53,693 bases of DNA, from positions 1-53,693 of the forward strand of contig JAJEAY010000015.1 in assembly GCA_022824145.1 (NCBI GenBank). Direction: 5' to 3'. The stretch's first letter is position 1. Each line of letters begins with the position of its first letter. This document shows, one piece after another, positions 48,350 to 53,693 of the stretch. Source of the DNA: Rhodobacter sp. (lineage in GTDB: Bacteria > Pseudomonadota > Alphaproteobacteria > Rhodobacterales > Rhodobacteraceae). The position numbers and the translations under genes were made by a program. The notes beneath the pieces were generated by a model. The model had not been told where the DNA came from and ran no database searches. It was given only the letters and a program-made list of their open reading frames with translations.

Positions 48350-48412
48350 ATGAGGATCTACGCCATTGGTGATATCCATGGTCAGATGGACATGCTTCGT
48401 GCGGCCGCATAG
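48350..48412 (+). pseudogene. Truncated metallophosphoesterase (first 20 codons)
   Basis: ATG at 48350, three bases after serA, encodes MRIYAIGDIHGQMDMLRAAA and then stops at 48412. GDIHG is the first metal-binding motif of calcineurin-like serine/threonine phosphatases, and MRIYAIGDIHGQxDML is a typical start of that family. The rest of the gene (expected at 230-250 codons) is absent. The break falls where unrelated sequence begins, so an insertion, deletion or rearrangement has cut the gene here. Confidence 0.68.
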
Positions 48413-48477
48413 TGCGGTATGCTCAATTGTCTCACTGATATCACTCGTATTTTCTAGGGACTGTGTCGCGCCGCAAT

Positions 48478-48660
48478 TTATACATGCTGATCCTCTCGAA
48501 CGCCACTCCTCGACATCACCCAAGGGTTGCCCTCAATGAGCGGGATCAAGGCGAGCACGTGCTTGACCGCCAGGGTCAGCGGAACTCTGAGCCATCCTGT
48601 CTTGCTGGCGCTTGGATGGAGAATCAGCCTAACACACCGTAGTCTATCAAGAAAATTACC
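48478..48660 (-). pseudogene. Tyrosine-recombinase (integrase) fragment
   Basis: A minus-strand frame ending in TAA at 48478-48480 reads LILHPSASKTGWLRVPLTLA, then LALIPLIEGNPWVMS. The order SKTG...RxVPL...L..IPxIEGNPWV is the middle of phage-type tyrosine recombinases, just before the catalytic histidine-arginine box, which is missing. Only about 55 residues remain, bounded upstream by a stop. It lies at the junction between the cut metallophosphoesterase and the GC-rich block, consistent with a mobile element having acted there. The match is by eye and short. Confidence 0.45.
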
Positions 48661-48814
48661 GGCTGGAGACTTGCGAATTTAAAGGTATGCGGATTGAATC
48701 ACCCGGCCGCGGCACCGCTGGCACTCGACGGCACCGTTCGCGGAAGAAAACCAATCCGACATAACGTATTCCGACACGCGGCGACAACTTGGGATTCCTG
48801 TCGGCTACATCGAC
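48661..48814. other. Junction sequence before the GC-rich block
   Basis: Together with 48413-48477, this short non-coding sequence separates the serine cluster from the GC-rich block. Base composition changes visibly across it. No intact repeat or attachment site is evident. Confidence 0.35.
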
Positions 48815-49621
48815 TCATACGCCGTAGATGCGTTGCGCGTTCCCGCCCAGGAACAGCGCCCGGGTCTCCGGCGACAGCTCCAGGTCGTCGAGTCCCTCCA
48901 GTGCCTTCGCCGGCGCGATCATCGGGTAGTTGGAGCCGAACAGAACCTTGCGCACGCCGTTGGCCCTGAGCCAATCCACCAGCGGCGCCGGATAGCGCCT
49001 GACTGTCCAGGCCGAGGTGTCGATGTAGACGTTGGCGTGCTTGGTCGCGACGGCGACTGCCTCGTCGGTCCACGGGTAGCCGATATGACCGGCGACGATC
49101 ACCAGTTCCGGGAAGTCGAGCGCCACCCGGTCGAGATAGATCGGACGGCCGACCTCCGACGCCATCAGCGGCCCGGTATGGCCGATCTGGGTGCAGAACG
49201 GCACGCCGAGCTCGCAGCAGGCGGCGTAGACCGGATAGAACAGCCGGTCCGTCGGCGGCAATTCCCAGAGCCAGGGCAGCACGCGGATGCCCCGGAAGCC
49301 GAGCTCTTCGACGCAGCGCCGGATTTCGGCGACCGCCTGCATCGGCCGGGAGATGTCGACCGAGCCGACGCCGACCAGGCGGTCCGGGTACTCGTTGACG
49401 AACCCCGCGACCTCGTCGTTCGAGATCATGACGTTGCGCGGCGCCACCCAGGCCGAGATCAGCGCCTTGGCGACCCCGGCCGCGTTCATCGCGCGGATCG
49501 TCGCCGCGACGGGCAGCTCCTCCGTCGGCGCCTCCTCGCGGTTCCAGCGCCGCAGGGAGTCGAACATGGGGTCGCGGGCGTGCCTCAAGGTGGGGTGCTG
49601 CGCCCAGGCGTCGATAATCAT
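48815..49621 (-). CDS. Amidohydrolase family protein (amidohydrolase_2 type)
   Basis: 268 residues from ATG 49621, with GGAG 8 bases upstream. A metal-dependent TIM-barrel of the amidohydrolase_2 group, which includes decarboxylases and lactone hydrolases: MIIDAWAQHP at the first strand (an Ala-Gln variant where Asp-x-His or His-x-His is usual), GFRGIRVLPWLWELPP, PFCTQIGHTGPL, VIVAGHIGYPWTDEAVAVA, NVYIDTSAW, and KVLFGSNYPMIAPAKALEGL near the end. The substrate cannot be told. The altered first metal motif may mean a decarboxylase-like centre or reduced metal binding. Base and codon use are far more GC-rich than in the serine genes, which suggests foreign origin. Confidence 0.75.
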   Translation of the reverse strand: MIIDAWAQHPTLRHARDPMFDSLRRWNREEAPTEELPVAATIRAMNAAGVAKALISAWVAPRNVMISNDEVAGFVNEYPDRLVGVGSVDISRPMQAVAEIRRCVEELGFRGIRVLPWLWELPPTDRLFYPVYAACCELGVPFCTQIGHTGPLMASEVGRPIYLDRVALDFPELVIVAGHIGYPWTDEAVAVATKHANVYIDTSAWTVRRYPAPLVDWLRANGVRKVLFGSNYPMIAPAKALEGLDDLELSPETRALFLGGNAQRIYGV

Positions 49622-49723
49622 CTTCGGGCTCCGCGTAACTCTCTTGCCGTCTACAGATTCAGCGACGGGTCCTGCAAGTGCGATGCTGGGTGGCCGGCGA
49701 TTGCGAACGTGGGGCGGTCCCGG

Positions 49724-50353
49724 CTATTGCCAGACGGCAAACGCGTCCCGGTGCGCCAGCAGGAGCGCCGCGATTTCGCGCGCGGCATGGTCGAAATAGT
49801 TGGCACGGTCCTGTCCCGTGAAATCGCGGTGGCTCTCCAGGAAACGTCCGCGTGCGATGCTGACATGAAGCAGCGGAAGGTGTCCGACGCGCGTGGGGTC
49901 GAAGTCTTCGACGCCGCGCCTGAATTCGTCTCCCAGCGCAATCGAGGTCCAGTGGCTGACCGCGCGGGGCGAACCCCGATCGAGGCTTCGTCTCGTGAAC
50001 TCGCAGGCGAACGCTCCGAACGTCAGAAGCAGTTTGGGGCGGTGCCGAGCGATTAAGTCGTCGAGGTCGCGGGTCTTCGCCGCAAGTTGAGATGCCCAGT
50101 CGGGCGACCGGTACGGCGGTTTGTCCGCGGCGTCGTGAACGGCGTTCCGGATATAGAGATCGGTGGTGTCGATCCGGGTGCGGGCAGCCCGGAATACATG
50201 GCCCTGGATGCCGTCCAGGATCGGGGTCCAGATGTTGTGGCGTGCCGGGTGCCTCGGATCGAGCGGCTGGCGCAGATGTTCTTCCCATCTCGGCGGGCTG
50301 GAATCGCCAATCAGCCAGATGGGATACGTTTTCGAGCCCGCTTCCCTGTTCAT
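49724..50353 (-). CDS. Protein of unknown function, perhaps uracil-DNA-glycosylase-like fold
   Basis: 209 residues from ATG 50353; the frame continues upstream but without protein-like sequence. The start YPIWLIGDSSPPRWEEHLRQ, a middle VFRAARTRIDTTDLYIRNAV, and a later KLLLTFGAFACEFTRRS segment give alternating strands and helices. The order (GDSSP loop, then a strand plus small-residue helix) resembles the layout of uracil-DNA-glycosylase-superfamily proteins, but no catalytic motif is certain. There is no signal peptide or membrane helix. It sits 102 bases upstream of the amidohydrolase gene in the same GC-rich block. Confidence 0.5.
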   Translation of the reverse strand: MNREAGSKTYPIWLIGDSSPPRWEEHLRQPLDPRHPARHNIWTPILDGIQGHVFRAARTRIDTTDLYIRNAVHDAADKPPYRSPDWASQLAAKTRDLDDLIARHRPKLLLTFGAFACEFTRRSLDRGSPRAVSHWTSIALGDEFRRGVEDFDPTRVGHLPLLHVSIARGRFLESHRDFTGQDRANYFDHAAREIAALLLAHRDAFAVWQ

Positions 50354-50504
50354 CCTGTTTCTTCCGGTACCCGAAGCCTGTCGTCGGTGTGGATACGACG
50401 CACCAATGCCGGAAACGGCGACCGGCGACAAGGACCGCCAGGATCTGCGGCCCAATTCCGCCGAAGGCCGTGAACCCCGGGGTGCCAGGGTAGCGCACGC
50501 GCCC

Positions 50505-53033
50505 TCACGCCCGGTCGGGCTCGGGCATCCGGTAGCCCATGCCGCGCTCGCCGAGGATGTACCGGGGGTTCCTCGCGTCGTCGCCGAGCTTGCGGCGGAG
50601 CTTGGTCACGGCGCTCCTGACCGCCTGCGCATCGCCCTTGCCCGGCCCCCACACACGGCGTTGCAGGACCTCGTAGGAGCTCGCCCCGCCGGCGTCGAGC
50701 GAGAGCGCGTGCAGCAGCCGGTACTCCGTCGCGGTGAGCCGCAGCGGACGGCCTGACATCGTGACCCGGCGCTTGTCGCGGTCGATCTCCAGATCGCCGA
50801 TGCGGAAGACGCCGGGCGCGGCGCGGCGGCGGAGCGCCAGGCCGACCCGCGCCGCCAGCTCCGCCGGCGAGTAGGGCTTGACGATGTAGTCCGCCGCGCC
50901 CGCCTCCAGCGCGCGGGCGATCGTGTCGCCGCCGCCATAGGCCGAGACGAAGATCACCGGCAGGTCCCGGAGCGCCGGCAGGGTACGCATCAGCTCGATG
51001 CCGTCCACCCCCGGCAGCACGAGGTCGAGCACCACAAGCGCGGGCCGCTTCGCCTCGACCAGGCGCGGGATATCGCCCGGTTCGGCGGTCGCCGCCGGGG
51101 CGTAGCCCGCCGCGGCCAGCGCGTCGCGCGCCTGGCGAAGCGCGTGCGGGTCGTCGTCCACCACCAGCACCGGCGTTCCCTCCGCCGCGTCCCGCGCCGG
51201 CGGGGCGGCGGGAAGGGAGGCGCCCGCCTCTTCCGCCGCCGGCAGGGTGAAGACGATGCGCGTGCCCCGGCCCGGCCCGTCGCTCTCCGCCCGGATGCGC
51301 CCGCCATGGGCCTCCACCAGCCCCCGGCAGATCACCAGCCCGAGGCCGGTGCTCGTACCCTCAGCGTGCTCTCCGGCCGGCTCGCCCGCACCGACGCCGG
51401 CATGCCGGCGGAACAGGTGCGGCAGACGAGCCGCCGGGATGCCCGCGCCCGCGTCGATGACCGAGACCTCGACCTCGGCGCCGTCGCGCCGCGCCGTCAC
51501 CCGGATCGGCGCGCTCTCCGGCGAATGGCGCGCGGCGTTGGCGAACAGGTTCCCCAGCACCTGCGCGACGCGCCGCCCGTCCGCCATGACGCGGGGCAGA
51601 TCCTCCGGCAGGTCGATCGTCACGGCATGGCTGGCGCCGCCGGCCTCGAACGCGGTCCGCGCCCGCTCGACCAGGTCGGCCAGCGGCTGCGGCGCCGGAT
51701 CCACCGACAGCATCCCCGCGCCGATCAGCCCGGCGTCCAGCAGGTCGCCGATCAGCCCCGCCATGCGGTCGGCCTGCTCCTCGACGATGCGCAGATACTG
51801 GCGCAGCTCCGCCCGGTCCGGATCGCGCGGGTCGCCGAGCGCCGTCGCCGCCGACCCCTTGATCGCCGCGAGCGGCGCCCGGAGCTCGTGGCTCACCAGG
51901 CCGAGGAACTCCGCCCGCGCGCGCTCCAGCGCCTCGAACGGCGCCAGGTCCTGAAGCGTCACCACCACCCGCTCGACCGCATCGCCTTCGGCCGCATGGA
52001 TCGGCGTGGCGTCGATCAGCGCGCGGACGCTCCTGCCGCCCGGCGCGGAGATCTCCACCTCCTCGGCGCGCACCGTCTCGGCATGCGCGAGATCGCCGAG
52101 CCTGACCTCGCGTCCGTCGCCGCGCCGGCAGACCACCGTGTCGCGCAGCCCGGCCGGCGACGTCTCCGTCACCTCCAGACCGGCGAGGATGCGCCGCGCC
52201 TCCCGGTTGAGCGAGAGCGGCGCGCCGGTGGCCGCGTCCAGCACGACCACGCCGACGGGACAGGTCTCGACCAGCGCCTCCAGGTCGGCCCGCGCCCGCT
52301 GCTCCTCGCGGTGCGCCCGCGCATTGGCAAGCGCGGCCGCCGCCTGCTGGGCGAACAGCACCAGCATCTTCTCGTCGACGTCGGTGAACCCGCCTTCCTT
52401 GCCGCCCAGGAAGAAGCCGCCCGCCGCCGTCCCCCGGTGGGTCATCGGCGTCGCCTGGAACGCCCCGCAGGGCACGGGGAAGGGCGCGCAGCCGAGCGCG
52501 CGCACCCAGGCGTCGAGGTCGGGCAGCCTGAGCGGCGCGCCCAGGCCATGCAGACGGCCGAACAGCCGGTGCCCGTCCGGCCAGGCCTCCATCGCCCGGT
52601 GTTCCTCGTCCGTGAAGCCGGAGGTGACGAAGTCGCGCGGCGCGCCCGCCTCGTCCACCGTCGCAATGACGCCGTAGGCCGCACCGGTGAGCGCCCGGGC
52701 GCTCGCCACGACCTCCCGCAGCACCGTATCCAGATCGAGGCTCGCGCCGATGCGCAGGATCGCTGCGCCAAGCGCGGACTCGCGTTCCGCCGGACCGGCG
52801 TCGGGCGCCGGGGCGGGCGGGGCCTCCGCCTGTCGCGCCGGCTTGTCGCCGCCGGGCGAAGGAGCGGTACCAGGCGCGGTTTCGTATGCACCCGGTGCCG
52901 TTTCGCCGCCTTCGGGGCGCGCGCCGGGCCGGTGTGCGGCGCCGTCGCCCACCGGGCCCGCCGCCTGTTTCCGCGTCAGCTCGTCCTCGCGCGGAGCGTT
53001 GGAGTTCCGAACCGTTTCCTCGTTTTCGCTCAA
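50505..53033 (-). CDS. Hybrid sensor histidine kinase / receiver / OmpR-type winged-helix regulator
   Basis: 842 residues from a TTG at 53033 that has GGGAGGG 8 bases upstream; an ATG at 53090 in the same frame has no such site. Domains in order: a proline- and glycine-rich leader (to about 80), GAF (about 90-240, GASLDLDTVLREVVASARAL), PAS-like (about 250-365), HisKA with H382 in FLGLVSHELRAPLAAIKG, a HATPase with NLFANAARHSP and GTSTGLGLVICRGLVEAHGG, a receiver (VLVVDDDPHALRQ, VVLDLVLPGVDG with the phospho-acceptor, VISA-like VIFVSAYGGGD, DYIVKPYSPAELAARV), and a C-terminal winged helix (RLTATEYRLLHALSLDAGGA, GERGMGYRMPEPDRA). One cytoplasmic polypeptide therefore holds sensing, phosphotransfer and DNA binding. 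It is divergent from the repeat-bearing gene at 53365. Confidence 0.85.
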   Translation of the reverse strand: MSENEETVRNSNAPREDELTRKQAAGPVGDGAAHRPGARPEGGETAPGAYETAPGTAPSPGGDKPARQAEAPPAPAPDAGPAERESALGAAILRIGASLDLDTVLREVVASARALTGAAYGVIATVDEAGAPRDFVTSGFTDEEHRAMEAWPDGHRLFGRLHGLGAPLRLPDLDAWVRALGCAPFPVPCGAFQATPMTHRGTAAGGFFLGGKEGGFTDVDEKMLVLFAQQAAAALANARAHREEQRARADLEALVETCPVGVVVLDAATGAPLSLNREARRILAGLEVTETSPAGLRDTVVCRRGDGREVRLGDLAHAETVRAEEVEISAPGGRSVRALIDATPIHAAEGDAVERVVVTLQDLAPFEALERARAEFLGLVSHELRAPLAAIKGSAATALGDPRDPDRAELRQYLRIVEEQADRMAGLIGDLLDAGLIGAGMLSVDPAPQPLADLVERARTAFEAGGASHAVTIDLPEDLPRVMADGRRVAQVLGNLFANAARHSPESAPIRVTARRDGAEVEVSVIDAGAGIPAARLPHLFRRHAGVGAGEPAGEHAEGTSTGLGLVICRGLVEAHGGRIRAESDGPGRGTRIVFTLPAAEEAGASLPAAPPARDAAEGTPVLVVDDDPHALRQARDALAAAGYAPAATAEPGDIPRLVEAKRPALVVLDLVLPGVDGIELMRTLPALRDLPVIFVSAYGGGDTIARALEAGAADYIVKPYSPAELAARVGLALRRRAAPGVFRIGDLEIDRDKRRVTMSGRPLRLTATEYRLLHALSLDAGGASSYEVLQRRVWGPGKGDAQAVRSAVTKLRRKLGDDARNPRYILGERGMGYRMPEPDRA

Positions 53034-53201
53034 GGTATTGTCCCTCCCCGTGGCGGCCGCGCGCCGAAATTCGATCGGGCCAATGCTCATAGTGAACGCA
53101 TAATATCACGAAACAGACATATCCAGTATATATAAATTCAGCTCAAATCGGGGCCGGAACGGCCGGTTCCGCCCCGTACGAAAATATTTCCGCCATACCG
53201 C

Positions 53202-53229
53202 TTGCAATCCTTTATCAATCACAAATAAT
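53202..53229 (+). promoter_or_regulatory. Possible sigma-70-type promoter
   Basis: TTGCAA (53202-53207) and AATAAT (53224-53229) are 16 bases apart in an AT-rich island between the divergent regulator and the repeat-bearing gene. The match to consensus is 4/6 and 5/6. It would drive the gene at 53365. Confidence 0.3.
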
Positions 53230-53364
53230 TCCGTACGTCCTCGAACCGGCCGCCCGCGCGGCCTCTTCGGGGCTTTGTCTATGGCGCGCCGTTCCGGCAA
53301 CCGGAAGACGCGCAGGGGTCGGTGCCTGCCGCCGGTGGCATCGGAAGTTGGGGGAGTAGGGCGC

Positions 53365-53693
53365 ATGGAACTGTTGACGATGACGGGCTGGACGAATGGC
53401 GCGGCCCGCGATGCCGCGCTTGCGGATGAACCCGGTCATGCAAGCACCCGCGCGCGCGAGGCCGCGCTTGCCGGCGATTCCGTCTCCGGTACAATAAGCG
53501 CCGAGCGCCGAGCGCCGAGCGCCGAGCGCCGAGCGCCGAGCGCCGAGCGCCGAGCGCCGAGCGCCGAGCGCCGAGCGCCGAGCGCCGAAGCCATGACTGC
53601 GTCCGGCGCGTGCCGGGCGACCGCTTCCGGAACCGACCTACCGCCTGACGCCCCCCTCCCGGCCGAACGCCGGGACCGCAGCGCATCGCGCGG
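53365..53693 (+). CDS. Unknown gene with heptapeptide repeats, 3' partial
   Basis: ATG 53365 has a strong ribosome-binding site (GGGGGAG, 53350-53356) 8 bases upstream, and the frame stays open to the window end. It starts MELLTMTGWTNGAARDAALA. After about 44 residues comes the repeat SAERRAP, four full copies, made by thirteen perfect copies of the 7-bp unit GCGCCGA (53498-53588). The frame then continues (SAEAMTASGACRATASG). No known domain is seen. Because 7 is not a multiple of 3, gain or loss of one unit would shift the frame; the other two frames meet stops at 53594 and about 53645. It faces away from the hybrid regulator and may be its target. Confidence 0.5.
   Translation, partial: MELLTMTGWTNGAARDAALADEPGHASTRAREAALAGDSVSGTISAERRAPSAERRAPSAERRAPSAERRAPSAEAMTASGACRATASGTDLPPDAPLPAERRDRSASR
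53498..53588. repeat. Thirteen perfect tandem copies of a 7-bp unit (GCGCCGA)
   Basis: Exactly 91 bases of GCGCCGA repeated, with no sequence variation. It lies inside the open frame starting at 53365. Perfect identity implies recent expansion by slippage. Confidence 0.95.

Noticed and set aside
51144-53135. 663-codon plus-strand frame and a 582-codon second minus-strand frame
   Set aside because: Arginine- and alanine-rich shadows of the GC-rich hybrid kinase gene.
53279-53686. Minus-strand frame through the 7-bp repeat (SALGARR repeats)
   Set aside because: No ribosome-binding site or upstream promoter; the plus-strand frame has both a strong site and a fitting start.
1-53693. CRISPR array or rRNA/tRNA genes
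   Set aside because: No regularly spaced repeats of the right size and no convincing structural RNA signature were found by eye on either strand.

Overview
The window reads as an alphaproteobacterium close to the Rhodobacterales. This is inferred from gene content and order: an L-malyl-CoA lyase of the Mcl1 type, alphaproteobacterial AddB-AddA next to thioredoxin, a tsaE-amgK-murU string, IalB, WaaA, and a serB / serC-serA serine cluster. Housekeeping genes are intact and tightly packed. Accessory genes are often broken by stops or frameshifts, which suggests a genome in which mobile and defence genes decay.
Layout. (1) 1-2964: a DprA-like protein running in from upstream, a GlsB/YeaQ-type membrane protein and a GT4 glycosyltransferase. 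(2) 2965-11080: an accessory region between two envelope glycosyltransferase genes. It holds the C-terminal remnant of an unidentified large protein cut by a TAG, an AbiEi/AbiEii toxin-antitoxin pair with a truncated third gene, a frameshifted PD-(D/E)XK nuclease gene, a heavily decayed Fic gene and small unknown genes. (3) 11289-18150: WaaA (Kdo transfer), a Gfo/Idh/MocA oxidoreductase, and a GlcNAc utilisation operon (kinase, SIS-type deaminase, NagA). (4) 18545-21453: a small unknown gene and a large HD-domain protein with a C-terminal PD-(D/E)XK-like domain, split by one in-frame TGA; a candidate defence module. (5) 21909-27129: YggS, Mcl1, and a D-amino-acid cluster (DgcN, DgcA and a D-amino-acid transaminase). 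(6) 27637-37126, all on the minus strand: IalB, TsaE, AmgK, MurU, AddB, AddA and TrxA, with overlapping start and stop codons from tsaE to addA. (7) 38009-44013: a type III restriction-modification system with an AlbA_2/Schlafen-like companion gene. (8) 44497-48346: serine biosynthesis. (9) 48350 to the end: a 20-codon stub of a metallophosphoesterase, an apparent tyrosine-recombinase fragment, then a visibly much more GC-rich block with an amidohydrolase, an unknown protein, a one-piece histidine kinase/receiver/winged-helix regulator, and a partial divergent gene carrying thirteen copies of a 7-bp repeat.
How the genes work together. The nag operon turns GlcNAc into fructose-6-phosphate. AmgK and MurU recycle MurNAc to UDP-MurNAc. 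DgcN/DgcA and the transaminase handle D-amino acids. Together these suggest active use of peptidoglycan-derived material, although the three units lie apart. AddAB is the recombination nuclease. Defence functions sit in three places (2-11 kb, 18.5-21.5 kb, 38-44 kb), each inserted between conserved blocks. The last 5 kb looks foreign, either from horizontal transfer or from an assembly join.
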